This document shows positions 15,663 through 23,802 of a stretch of 64,000 bases of DNA, piece by piece. Location: positions 1-64,000 of the forward strand of contig NZ_FNBE01000014.1 of the NCBI RefSeq assembly GCF_900102195.1. Reading direction: 5' to 3'. This DNA comes from Pseudonocardia oroxyli. Lineage in GTDB: Bacteria; Actinomycetota; Actinomycetes; Mycobacteriales; Pseudonocardiaceae. Made by a program: the position numbers and the translations under genes. Under the pieces are notes generated by a model. It made no database searches and had not been told where the DNA came from. It saw only the letters and a program-made list of their open reading frames with translations. Numbering within the stretch: the first letter of the stretch is position 1; the number at the start of each line of letters is the position of its first letter.

Positions 15663-16405
15663 TCGTCTCGACCCGGGAGTGGGAGACCGCTCGGCAGGAG
15701 GTGCTGGTGCGGGAGAAGGAGGTCATGCGCGCGCACGACGCGCTGGCCGCCGCCCGGCGCCGCATGCCCTGGCACGCCGTGGGCGACTACACCTTCGACG
15801 GACCGGAGGGACGGGTGTCGCTGGCGGACCTGTTCGCGGGGCGCTCGCAGCTCGTGCTCTACCGCGCGTTCTACGAGGAGGGGGTCTTCGGCTGGCCCGA
15901 GCGACCCTGCCGCGGCTGCTCGATGATCGCCGACCACATCGGGCACCTCGCGCACGTGCACGCCCGGGACACCACCGTCGTCTTCGCCTCGCGCGCCCCG
16001 CAGTCCGACATCGCGGCCATGAAGGCGCGCATGGGCTGGACGGTCCCCTGGTACACGATCACGGACTCCTTCGACCGGGACCACGGGGTGGACGAGTGGC
16101 ACGGCACCAACGTCTTCGTGCGCGGCCCCGAGGGGGTGTTCCGCAGCTACTTCGTCCAGAACCGCGGCGACGAGTCGCTGGGCACCACCTGGAGCATCCT
16201 CGACCTGACCCCGACCGGGCGTCGGGAGGAGTGGGAGGACTCCCCCGCCGGGACGCCGCAGGGCAAGCCGTACGAGTGGTGGGACTGGCACGACGGCTAC
16301 GTCGACGCGGCGCCGCCACCGGAGTGGCTGGAGAAGGTCGAGGGCGGGATCGCGGCGTTCCGAGGCTGTTCCTGTGGACGACCCGGGGGTTCCGGGACGG
16401 GCTGA
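15659..16405 (+). CDS. DUF899 thioredoxin-like protein
   Basis: This 248-residue protein matches the DUF899 family, a thioredoxin-like fold. It has the family pattern YTFDGPEGRVSLADLFAGRSQLVLYRAF, a PCRGCSM motif with a CxxC-like pair, and FASRAPQSDIAAMKARMGW. DUF899 proteins are often cotranscribed with ArsR and SRPBCC genes, as here, but the reaction is unknown. The C-terminal GCSCGRPGGSG adds two more cysteines. Confidence 0.88.
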   Translation: MIVSTREWETARQEVLVREKEVMRAHDALAAARRRMPWHAVGDYTFDGPEGRVSLADLFAGRSQLVLYRAFYEEGVFGWPERPCRGCSMIADHIGHLAHVHARDTTVVFASRAPQSDIAAMKARMGWTVPWYTITDSFDRDHGVDEWHGTNVFVRGPEGVFRSYFVQNRGDESLGTTWSILDLTPTGRREEWEDSPAGTPQGKPYEWWDWHDGYVDAAPPPEWLEKVEGGIAAFRGCSCGRPGGSGTG

Positions 16406-16442
16406 GGCGGGACCGTCGGTGCCTGCGTGCACCATGGCGGGC

Positions 16443-18509
16443 ATGACGGACCTACGGGAACGCGCCGAGGAGCTCCTGCAGACCCTGGCGGGCGAGGGCG
16501 CGCGGCTGCGCGAGGACCAGTGGACGGCCATCCACGCCCTCGTCGCCGAGCGCCGCCGCGCCCTGGTGGTGCAGCGCACCGGATGGGGCAAGTCCGCGGT
16601 GTACTTCCTGGCCACGGCCCTGCTGCGCGAGCAGGGCGCGGGCCCCACGGTCATCGTGTCGCCGCTGCTGGCGCTGATGCGCAACCAGATCGACGCGGCG
16701 ACCCGGGCCGGGATCGTGGCCGTCACCGTCAACTCCGCGAACCTCGACGAGTGGGAGCAGACCTACGCCGACATCGCGGCGGGCGAGGTGGACGTGCTGC
16801 TCGTGAGCCCGGAGCGGCTGAACAACCCGGACTTCCGGGACCGGGTGCTCCCGTCGCTCACGGCGTCCGCGGGCATGCTCGTGGTGGACGAGGCGCACTG
16901 CGTCTCGGACTGGGGGCACGACTTCCGGCCGGACTACCGGCGGCTGCGGAACCTGATCGCGGAGCTGCCCGCGGGCATCCCCGTGCTGGCGACCACGGCC
17001 ACGGCGAACGACCGGGTCGTCACCGACGTGACCGAGCAGCTGGGTCTGCAGTCCGGGCAGCCCCTGGTGCTGCGCGGCTCGCTGGACCGGTCGTCGCTGC
17101 GCCTCGCCGTGGTCGACATCAAGTCCCCGGCCGAGCGGCTGGGTTGGCTGGCCTCGCGGCTCGACGCGCTGCCCGGCGCCGGGATCGTCTACACGCTGAC
17201 CGTGCAGGCCGCCGAGGAGGTGGCGGAGTTCCTGCGCTCGCGCGGGTTCGCGGTGCGGGCCTACACGGGCAAGACCGAGGCGGAGGAGCGGCTCGACGCG
17301 GAGGGCGACCTGCTCGCGAACCGGGTGAAGGCCCTGGTGGCCACCTCGGCACTGGGGATGGGGTTCGACAAGCCGGACCTGGGCTTCGTGGTCCACCTCG
17401 GGGCGCCGTCCTCGCCGGTGGCCTACTACCAGCAGATCGGGCGTGCGGGGCGGGCGCTCGACCGGGCCGAGGTGATCCTGCTGCCGGGCCAGGAGGACCG
17501 GGAGATCTGGGCGTACTTCGCCTCGCTCGCGTTCCCCCCGGAGCCGCTGGTGCGCCAGACCCTCGCGGCCCTGTCCGACCACCCGATCTCCACGGCGTCC
17601 CTGGAGACGCGGGTGGACCTCTCCCGCACCCGGCTGGAGATGCTGCTCAAGGTCCTGGACTCCGACGGCGCGGCCAAGCGGGTCAAGGGCGGCTGGATCG
17701 GCACGGGCGCGGAGTGGGTCTACGACGCCGAGCGCCACCAGCGCATCGCCGCGGCCCGCAAGGCCGAGCAGCAGGCGATGCTGGACTACCAGTCGACCGC
17801 CGAGTGCAGGCTGGTCTTCCTGCGCCGCCAGCTCGACGATCAGGACTCCACCCCGTGCGGGCGGTGCGACGTCTGCTCGGGCGCCGTCTGGTCCGCGGAC
17901 GTGTCGGCGGAGGTCGCGGCCGCGGCGGCGGAGCAGCTGCAGGAGCCGGGCGTGGAGATCGCGCCGCGGAAGATGTGGCCCAGCGGGATGAAGGAGCTCG
18001 GGGTGCCGCTGTCGGGGCGGCTCAAGGCGGGCGAGCTCGCGGAGCCCGGCCGGGCCGTCGGGCGGCTGTCGGACATCGGGTGGGGCACGCGGCTGCGCGA
18101 GCTGCTCGCGGGTCCCGACCAGCCCGTCCCCGCCGACCTGCTGGACGCGGTGGTGCGCGTGCTGAAGGGGTGGAACTGGGCGGAGCGGCCGGTCGGGGTC
18201 GTCGGGATCGGATCGCGCACCCGCCCCGGGCAGCTCGAGCACCTGGCCCGGCGGATCGCGGAGATCGGCAGGCTGCCGCTGCTCGGCACGATCGAGCCGG
18301 TGGGCGAGCGGCCCGCGCGGGCGGAGAACTCGGCCCAGCGCCTCGCCGCGGTGTGGCCCGCGCTCGGCCCGGCGCCGGCCGTCGAGGGCCCGATCCTGCT
18401 GGTGGACGACGTCGTGGACTCGGGCTGGACGATGACCGTCGCCGCCCGCGCCCTCCGCGAGGCGGGGGCGAGCGCCGTACTCCCCCTCGCGCTGGCCCAG
18501 GCGGGCTGA
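16443..18509 (+). CDS. recQ: RecQ-family DNA helicase with phosphoribosyltransferase-like C-terminus
   Basis: This 688-residue protein is a RecQ-like ATP-dependent DNA helicase. Walker A is at QRTGWGKSAVY (K50), the DEAH box begins at residue 149 (VVDEAHCVSDWGHDFRPDY), and the RecQ zinc-type cysteines lie in a CGRCDVCSG segment. The C-terminal part is unusual: ILLVDDVVDSGWTMTVAARAL at 651-671 is the phosphoribosyl-pyrophosphate loop pattern of type I phosphoribosyltransferases such as ComFC. The ATG at 16443 is chosen for protein context; another ATG is nine bases upstream and no strong ribosome binding site is seen. Confidence 0.88.
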   Translation: MTDLRERAEELLQTLAGEGARLREDQWTAIHALVAERRRALVVQRTGWGKSAVYFLATALLREQGAGPTVIVSPLLALMRNQIDAATRAGIVAVTVNSANLDEWEQTYADIAAGEVDVLLVSPERLNNPDFRDRVLPSLTASAGMLVVDEAHCVSDWGHDFRPDYRRLRNLIAELPAGIPVLATTATANDRVVTDVTEQLGLQSGQPLVLRGSLDRSSLRLAVVDIKSPAERLGWLASRLDALPGAGIVYTLTVQAAEEVAEFLRSRGFAVRAYTGKTEAEERLDAEGDLLANRVKALVATSALGMGFDKPDLGFVVHLGAPSSPVAYYQQIGRAGRALDRAEVILLPGQEDREIWAYFASLAFPPEPLVRQTLAALSDHPISTASLETRVDLSRTRLEMLLKVLDSDGAAKRVKGGWIGTGAEWVYDAERHQRIAAARKAEQQAMLDYQSTAECRLVFLRRQLDDQDSTPCGRCDVCSGAVWSADVSAEVAAAAAEQLQEPGVEIAPRKMWPSGMKELGVPLSGRLKAGELAEPGRAVGRLSDIGWGTRLRELLAGPDQPVPADLLDAVVRVLKGWNWAERPVGVVGIGSRTRPGQLEHLARRIAEIGRLPLLGTIEPVGERPARAENSAQRLAAVWPALGPAPAVEGPILLVDDVVDSGWTMTVAARALREAGASAVLPLALAQAG

Positions 18510-18701
18510 GCGTCACAGGACCGCGGTCGCGACTGCGCTCCCGTCACGCTCGCCACGATCGGCACCGGGCGAGGGGCCGTATACCGGGCGGGGGTCGCGG
18601 CGTCGGGTACGGGGGGTGAGCGAGCGAATCACATCCGTGTACTACTTTCGCGCCGTTCCCCCCGTCGGACCGCGGCCCCGACCGCGGAGAGGAGAGACCC
18701 C

Positions 18702-19142
18702 GTGAGCCTCGAGACGATCCTGACCGACCCGGCCCGCCGCCCCGCCGTCGTCGCCGACCTGAACGAGCTGGTCGGGCAGGAGGTGAAGGACAAGGGCGGG
18801 ATGTCCGGCGCCGCGGTCAAGCTCGGCTACCAGACCGTGTCCAAGATCCGCCCGGGTGTGGTCCCCGCCGCCGTCGACCGGATGCTGCCGCAGTTCGCGG
18901 GCGCGCTGCAGCCCTTCTACGCCGACTACCGGTCCGCGCCCGGCGCGGGCTTCGGCGCCTACCTGGTCTCGCGCGAGAGCGAGGCGGCGGACGCGCTGCT
19001 GGCCGTCACGGACCGGCGGGCCGAGGGCTCGTCGTCGGAGGCGCTGAAGAAGGCGTACGCGAAGCTGCGCCCGAACGCGCAGAAGAACGTCGCCGAGGCG
19101 CTCCCCCGCCTCGGCAGCCTGATCGAGAAGCACGCGGGCTGA
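18702..19142 (+). CDS. Conserved actinobacterial protein, DUF6918-like
   Basis: This 146-residue soluble protein has a helical, charged composition and resembles the DUF6918 family of unknown function (VKLGYQTVSKIRPGVVPAAVDRMLPQFA). GAGAGGAGAG precedes the GTG start. It lies alone behind a 192-base leader and ends at a hairpin shared with the convergent gene. No enzymatic motif is visible. Confidence 0.7.
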   Translation: MSLETILTDPARRPAVVADLNELVGQEVKDKGGMSGAAVKLGYQTVSKIRPGVVPAAVDRMLPQFAGALQPFYADYRSAPGAGFGAYLVSRESEAADALLAVTDRRAEGSSSEALKKAYAKLRPNAQKNVAEALPRLGSLIEKHAG

Positions 19143-19149
19143 GCCGGAT

Positions 19150-19179
19150 CTCCGGAGCGTCGACGACGCCGCTCCGGAG
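19150..19179. terminator. Hairpin between convergent genes
   Basis: CTCCGGAGCG (19150-19159) pairs with CGCTCCGGAG (19170-19179) around a ten-base loop. It lies between genes ending at 19142 (plus) and 19185 (minus), so it can serve both. Confidence 0.65.
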
Positions 19180-19184
19180 CCCTG

Positions 19185-19475
19185 TCAGGCGGGGTCCGCC
19201 AGGAGCTCGGCGACCAGGCGCTCGCTGAGCCCGGCCGGGGCGCCCCGCCAGCCCTGGTCGGCGTAGGCCACCAGCGTGGCGGCGAGCAGGTGGCCGACCG
19301 GGCCGGGGTGGCGGTCCACCGCGACCGCCGCGGCCCGCCGCACCCGGGCGAGATGCTCGGACACCGCCGGCTCCGAGACCACCGGCTCGGAGCAGCCGGG
19401 CCGCAGGGCGCGCACGAAACCCGAGGTCCAGCCCTGCGCGGGCGGCTCCACCAGGGTCTCGGGGACAAGGCTCAT
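19185..19475 (-). CDS. Small conserved protein of unknown function
   Basis: This 96-residue protein has no recognisable domain. It is rich in alanine, valine and acidic residues and looks helical (AAVAVDRHPGPVGHLLAATLVAYADQGWRGAP). The ATG at 19475 lies 44 bases from the divergent gene. It is accepted because it has natural codon usage and a fitting gap, not through homology. Confidence 0.5.
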   Translation of the reverse strand: MSLVPETLVEPPAQGWTSGFVRALRPGCSEPVVSEPAVSEHLARVRRAAAVAVDRHPGPVGHLLAATLVAYADQGWRGAPAGLSERLVAELLADPA

Positions 19476-19519
19476 GCCCGGGGGTCGGCACGTCCCGCAC
19501 GGTCGTTAACCTGGCGCTC

Positions 19520-19948
19520 GTGCCGAGTGACCGATTCCTCAAGGCCATGAACGCGGTGCACCGGGCCGTGGTGCGGGTGAGCGGCGGTCGCGTCGGCTAC
19601 TCGGCGGGCGCGATGCCCGTCCTGGAGCTCACCACGATCGGCCGCCGGTCCGGCGAGCCCCGCTCGGTCCTGCTGACCGCGCCCGTCGCCGAGGGCGACA
19701 CCTTCGTGGTGGTCGCCTCCCGCGGCGGGGACGACCGGCACCCCGCCTGGTTCCTGAACCTCCAGGCCGACCCGACGGTCCAGGTCTCGGTGCGGGGCGG
19801 GTCCCCGCGCCCGATGCGGGCCGAGGTCGTCGGGCCGGACGAGCGGCCCGCGCTCTGGTCGGAGATCGCGGGCCGCTACCGGAACTACGCGGGCTATCAG
19901 AAGCGCACGGAGCGGGAGATCCCGCTGGTCAGGCTCACTCCTGCGTGA
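19520..19948 (+). CDS. Deazaflavin-dependent nitroreductase-family protein
   Basis: This 142-residue protein resembles the DDN/F420-dependent nitroreductase family, a small split-barrel fold (LELTTIGRRSGEPRSVLLTAPVAEGDTFVVVASRGGDDRHPAWFLNLQADPTV). Members use reduced F420 to reduce quinones or other acceptors. The GTG start has GTTAAC about nine bases upstream, suggesting a leaderless transcript. It overlaps the convergent YCII gene by 14 bases. Confidence 0.88.
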   Translation: MPSDRFLKAMNAVHRAVVRVSGGRVGYSAGAMPVLELTTIGRRSGEPRSVLLTAPVAEGDTFVVVASRGGDDRHPAWFLNLQADPTVQVSVRGGSPRPMRAEVVGPDERPALWSEIAGRYRNYAGYQKRTEREIPLVRLTPA

Positions 19949-20228
19949 TCGCCGCGGCGGCCGGGCCGAGCGGCGGCACCCACTCGCGGATCTCGACGTT
20001 CGCGATCACACCCGCCTCGGCGTACGGGTCGGCGTCGAGGATCTTCTGCACGGCGGACTTGTCCGCGGCCCGGAAGATCAGCAGCCCGCCCGCGGGCTCG
20101 CTCGGCGACCAGGCACCGGCGACCACCAGCTCGGGGAGCGCGGCGAGGTAGTCGCGGTGCTTCGGGCGGGCCTGCATCCGCGTGTCGGTGTCGTCGGTGT
20201 AGGTGTAGATCACGGCGAAAGTGCTCAC
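19935..20228 (-). CDS. YCII-domain protein (YciI-like)
   Basis: This 97-residue protein has the YCII fold pattern (FAVIYTYTDDTDTRMQARPKHRDYLAALPE; FRAADKSAVQKILDADPYAEAGV), a ferredoxin-like fold. Conserved histidine and aspartate suggest a small enzyme, but no substrate is established for most members. The GTG at 20228 gives the standard N-terminus (VSTFAVIY). The 42-bp palindrome lies 24 bases upstream. Confidence 0.85.
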   Translation of the reverse strand: MSTFAVIYTYTDDTDTRMQARPKHRDYLAALPELVVAGAWSPSEPAGGLLIFRAADKSAVQKILDADPYAEAGVIANVEIREWVPPLGPAAAAITQE

Positions 20229-20251
20229 CGCCGCACACCAGGCCGCACGGT

Positions 20252-20293
20252 CGTGCGTGGTAAGTGGTGCCAGAGCACCACTTACCACGCACG
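20252..20293. repeat. 42-bp perfect palindrome (copy 2)
   Basis: The 19-bp arms 20252-20270 and 20275-20293 flank a CAGA loop. The sequence is the reverse complement of the core at 10409-10450. The arm codes for the last three residues (RAW) and the stop of the methyltransferase gene, so the element has shaped that protein's end. It also precedes the YCII gene. Confidence 0.85.
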
Positions 20294-21436
20294 GGTGATG
20301 ATGAGACGGGTGTGCTCCTTCTCCACGACCACACCGGGCCCGGGGAGGTCGGCGCCGCTGGGGACGGCGAGGATCCGCAGGTCCGACGCGTGCGGGCGAC
20401 CGGCGGCCACCCAGCCGTCGAGACAGCCGACGAGACGGCGGGCGACGGCCGCGCCGCCGGGCCCGAACCCGCGGACACCCGGCGGGTCGACGACGAGCGC
20501 GGCGCACCCACCCGGCCCGGTGAGGGCGACGGTCGAGCGGCCCGGGCCGGTCGGCACGAACCAGGATCCCGGCGGGGCGTCGGCCCGGTCGGTGAGCAGC
20601 CGCACGGTTCCCGGCGCGGTCAGCATCAGCCACAGGCCGACGCCGTCCCAGACGTCCGCGCCGGTCAGCGGCTCGCCGATGGGCAGGAGGTCGCCGGGGT
20701 CGGTGAGGTGCCGGGCGAGCAGGCCGAGGTCCGGGGTCGCGCCCTCGGCGACCTGCGCGGTCCAGCCGGGCCCGATCTCCTCGGTCGCCGCGGGGCCCGC
20801 GCCGAGGCCGCGGAGCCGGATGAACGCGCAGCCGACCACGGAGTCGCTGCCCAGCACGCCGTCGGGCCCGAGGTCGAAGGCCACGGACAGCTGGCTGCCG
20901 CGGACGGTCAGCGGGAGCAGCAGCCGGCCTCCGGGGGCGAGCTGCGCGACCCACTCGGGGCGGACGTCCCAGCTCCCCACGGTGAGCACGATCCGGTCGT
21001 AGGGGGCCGCGTCCGGCACGCCGAGGGCGCCGTCGCCGACCCGCAGGTCCACCTCCGCGATCCCGGCGAGATGGTCGGCGGCGGACGCCACGAGCTCCTC
21101 GTCGATGTCGATCGAGGTCACCCGGGCGCCGAGGTGGGCGAGCAGGGCGGCGTTGTAGCCCGTGCCGGTCCCGATCTCCAGGACCCGCTGCCCGGGCCGC
21201 ACGTCCAGCTGGTCGAGCATGATCGCCACCATCGTGGGCTGGGAGGCCGAGCTGGTCGCCGCGCCGTCGACGATGCGGGTGGGCACGGCGTCGTCGGCGT
21301 AGGCGACGGCGACCGGGTGGTCCGGCAGGAAGCGGTGCCGCGGGACCGCGGCGAAGGCGGCCAGCACGGCGTCCCCGCAGCCGGTGGCGCGCAGGGCCTC
21401 GACCAGCCCCGCCCGCGCCCGCACCGGATCCGTCAT
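20282..21436 (-). CDS. PCMT-like SAM-dependent methyltransferase
   Basis: This 384-residue protein has the N-terminal pattern of protein-L-isoaspartate O-methyltransferases: DGAATSSASQPTMVAIMLDQLDVRPGQRVLEIGTGTGYNAALLAHLG, with the SAM-binding loop EIGTGTG, then an extra domain of about 170 residues. Classic PCMTs are nearer 210 residues, so this is the longer form common in actinobacteria. It starts 13 bases after the iclR stop and could be the last gene of that operon. Its stop codon lies inside a palindromic repeat. Confidence 0.85.
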   Translation of the reverse strand: MTDPVRARAGLVEALRATGCGDAVLAAFAAVPRHRFLPDHPVAVAYADDAVPTRIVDGAATSSASQPTMVAIMLDQLDVRPGQRVLEIGTGTGYNAALLAHLGARVTSIDIDEELVASAADHLAGIAEVDLRVGDGALGVPDAAPYDRIVLTVGSWDVRPEWVAQLAPGGRLLLPLTVRGSQLSVAFDLGPDGVLGSDSVVGCAFIRLRGLGAGPAATEEIGPGWTAQVAEGATPDLGLLARHLTDPGDLLPIGEPLTGADVWDGVGLWLMLTAPGTVRLLTDRADAPPGSWFVPTGPGRSTVALTGPGGCAALVVDPPGVRGFGPGGAAVARRLVGCLDGWVAAGRPHASDLRILAVPSGADLPGPGVVVEKEHTRLIITRAW

Positions 21437-21449
21437 CCCGGCGAGTGTG

Positions 21450-22214
21450 TCACCGCCTCCCCAATGCCCGCGACGCCGAGTCCGCGGCCCGCCGCAGCAG
21501 GCCGAGGTGCTCGTCGCGCTCGGACTCGGGCAGGTGGACGGTGAGTCCGCTGATGCTCAGCGCCGCCACCGTGGCCCCGGTGTGGTCCCGGATCCCGACG
21601 CCGAGGGCGCTCACCCCGAGCTCGACGTCGTCCTGGCTGGTCGCGTACCCGACCTGCCGGATCCGTTCGAGCTCGTCCCGCAGCTGCTCGGCCGGGACCC
21701 GGGTCGGCGAGGAGCGGCGCTGCAGCGGACCCGCGAGGTAGGCCTCGACCTGCTCGTAGGGCATCGCGGCGAGCAGCAGCCGCGGCCCCGCGCCGAGGTG
21801 CAGCGGCAGGGTCCCGCCGACGCGCAGGGTGTGGGTGGAGGCGTACCGCCCGTCCAGCCGCTCGATGCAGACCGCCTCGTCCCCGCGCGGCACGAGCAGG
21901 AACACGGTCTCGCCGGTCGCGCGGTAGAGCTCCTGCATCGCGGGCAGGGCGCGCTCGCGCACCCCCATCCGCCGCGCCATCGCGCTGCCGATCCGGAACG
22001 CCCCGATGCCCAGCCGGTAGGTGCCCGGCGCGGGCCGCTCGACGAACTCGCCCGCCGCCAGCGTGGTGAGGATGCGGTGGCAGGTGCTCTTGTTCAGCTC
22101 GAGCCGGGCGGCGATGTCGCCGAGGCTCAGTTCCTCGGCCTCCGCCAGGAGGTCCAGCACCGCCATCGCCTTGACCAGCACGCGGACGGGCTCGGGCCCC
22201 GCCTTCTCGGTCAT
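21450..22214 (-). CDS. IclR-family transcriptional regulator
   Basis: This 254-residue protein has an N-terminal winged helix (LSLGDIAARLELNKSTCHRILTTLAAGEFVER) and the C-terminal IclR ligand domain (GETVFLLVPRGDEAVCIERLDG; GVSALGVGIRDHTGATVAALSISGL). It lies after the kinase and aldolase genes. Two matching 20-bp boxes in the divergent intergenic region at 26639-26815 are the likely operators. GGGAGGGG precedes the ATG at 22214. Confidence 0.93.
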   Translation of the reverse strand: MTEKAGPEPVRVLVKAMAVLDLLAEAEELSLGDIAARLELNKSTCHRILTTLAAGEFVERPAPGTYRLGIGAFRIGSAMARRMGVRERALPAMQELYRATGETVFLLVPRGDEAVCIERLDGRYASTHTLRVGGTLPLHLGAGPRLLLAAMPYEQVEAYLAGPLQRRSSPTRVPAEQLRDELERIRQVGYATSQDDVELGVSALGVGIRDHTGATVAALSISGLTVHLPESERDEHLGLLRRAADSASRALGRR

Positions 22215-22234
22215 GTCGCCCCTCCCGGACCCGG

Positions 22235-23182
22235 TCACGCTACCGAGGCGTCCGCGCCGAGCAGCCGCAGCGTCGACGGCAGGTCGACGATCCCGGCGTC
22301 GGAGCCGAGCCCCTGGGCGACCAGGGACGCCGCCGCCGTGCCGAGCCGCGCCGCGTCCGCGAGGGTCCCGCCGCGGCCGAGCCCCACCAGGTAGCCGGCG
22401 GTGAAGGCGTCCCCGCAGCCGGTGGTGTCGACGACCGGGACCGGGCGGGCGGGCAGCGCCTCGGCGCCCGCCGCCGAGACGACGAGGCAGCCGTCGCCGC
22501 CCCGGGTCACCACGACGGTGCCGACGCCGCGCTCCCGCAGCACCGCGGCGGCCTCCCCCAGGTCCGAACCCGGGTCCGTCCGCCCGGTCAGGCTGCGGAG
22601 CTGGTCGTCGTTGGGCAGGAGGTGGTCGACCAGCGGCCACAGCGCGCCGAGCCGGTCGAGCAGCGCGGGGCGGGCGGTGCTGAGCAGGTCGACCGAGACG
22701 ACCGTGCCGTGCGCGCGGGCGTGGCGGAGCAGGTCGGGCAGCACGTCGACGGCGAAGTCCCCCAGCACGTCCGGTCCGCCGACGTGCAGGACGTCCGCCC
22801 CCGCGACGAGGTCCGGGTCCAGGTCCCCGGCCGCCAGCAGCGGCATCGCCCCGGGCGCGTGCAGCGCGGGCCTGCTGCCGTCCGGGCGGATGGGCAGCAT
22901 CGTGGTCGGGGTGGCGGCCGGCTTCACGACCAGCCCGGAGGTGTCGACGCCGTGGTCCTCCAGCAGCGCGCGCAGCATCCGGCCGCTCGCGTCCGCGCCG
23001 ACCGGTCCCACGCTGACCACGTCGGCGCCGAGCTTGGCCAGGTCGACCTTGGTCCCGCCCGCGGTGCCCGCCGCGGTGATCCGGATCTCGTCGAGCACCC
23101 GGCGGCCCTGCCCGGCGGGGATGTCGACGACCGGCCTGCCCAGCACATCGAGGATGTGGGCCCCGAGGCAGACGACCCTCAC
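22235..23182 (-). CDS. PfkB-family carbohydrate kinase
   Basis: This 315-residue protein has the ribokinase/PfkB fold: GGTKVDLAKLGADVVSVGPVG near the start and the catalytic motif DTTGCGDAFTAGYLVGL near the end, with the aspartate base. The family phosphorylates sugars, sugar acids or nucleosides with ATP. The GTG start overlaps the aldolase stop (GTGA), so kinase and aldolase are translated together. That pairing suggests phosphorylation followed by aldol cleavage of the same compound. Confidence 0.92.
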   Translation of the reverse strand: MRVVCLGAHILDVLGRPVVDIPAGQGRRVLDEIRITAAGTAGGTKVDLAKLGADVVSVGPVGADASGRMLRALLEDHGVDTSGLVVKPAATPTTMLPIRPDGSRPALHAPGAMPLLAAGDLDPDLVAGADVLHVGGPDVLGDFAVDVLPDLLRHARAHGTVVSVDLLSTARPALLDRLGALWPLVDHLLPNDDQLRSLTGRTDPGSDLGEAAAVLRERGVGTVVVTRGGDGCLVVSAAGAEALPARPVPVVDTTGCGDAFTAGYLVGLGRGGTLADAARLGTAAASLVAQGLGSDAGIVDLPSTLRLLGADASVA

Positions 23183-23802
23183 GATCCCTCCATCCGCCGC
23201 ACCACCGCGGCCAGCTCGTCGGGGCCGAGCACCCGGGGCGTGCCCAGGCGGGCCGCCTCGGCCCACATCGCGCACAGCCACTCGACGAGCTCGGCGCGGT
23301 CGTAGGCCTCCTCCGGGGTGGCGCCGTAGGCGACGGCGCCGTGGTTCTGCATCAGCGCGGCGCTGCGGCCCTCCAGCGCGGCCTGGACGGACGCGGCGAG
23401 CTCGGGGGTCCCGTAGGTGGCGTACCGCGCCACCCGGGGCGCCCCGCCGAGCTTCACCACGTAGTAGTGCACGGCGGGCAGGTCGTCGCACACGGTCGAC
23501 ACCGCCGCGCTGTGGAGCCCGTGGTGGTGGACCACCGCACCCGCGTCCGTGGTCGCGTACACCGCCAGGTGCAGCGGGGCCTCCGACGACGGCGGGTGCG
23601 GGCTGCCCCGGTCGGTGCCGTCGAGCCCGAGGACGGCCACGTCGTCCGGCGTGATGTCGGCGTAGGGCATGCCGGACGGGGACACGGCGACCAGCTCCCC
23701 GCTGCGCACGCTGACGTTGCCCGCCGTGCCCACGACGAGCCGGTCGGCGGCGAGCCTGCGCCCGAGGTCGACGACGGCCTGCTTGGCGGCGGCGAGGCTC
23801 AT
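23179..23802 (-). CDS. Class II aldolase/adducin-family protein
   Basis: This 207-residue zinc enzyme resembles L-fuculose-phosphate aldolase and its relatives. The metal and catalytic residues are in PSSEAPLHLAVY (glutamate), VVHHHGLHS (two histidines) and MQNHGAVAYG (third histidine). Related proteins split phosphorylated sugars into dihydroxyacetone phosphate and an aldehyde, decarboxylate oxo-tetronate phosphates, or act on pentulose phosphates. Its start overlaps the ABC ATPase stop and its stop overlaps the kinase start. Confidence 0.9.
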   Translation of the reverse strand: MSLAAAKQAVVDLGRRLAADRLVVGTAGNVSVRSGELVAVSPSGMPYADITPDDVAVLGLDGTDRGSPHPPSSEAPLHLAVYATTDAGAVVHHHGLHSAAVSTVCDDLPAVHYYVVKLGGAPRVARYATYGTPELAASVQAALEGRSAALMQNHGAVAYGATPEEAYDRAELVEWLCAMWAEAARLGTPRVLGPDELAAVVRRMEGS

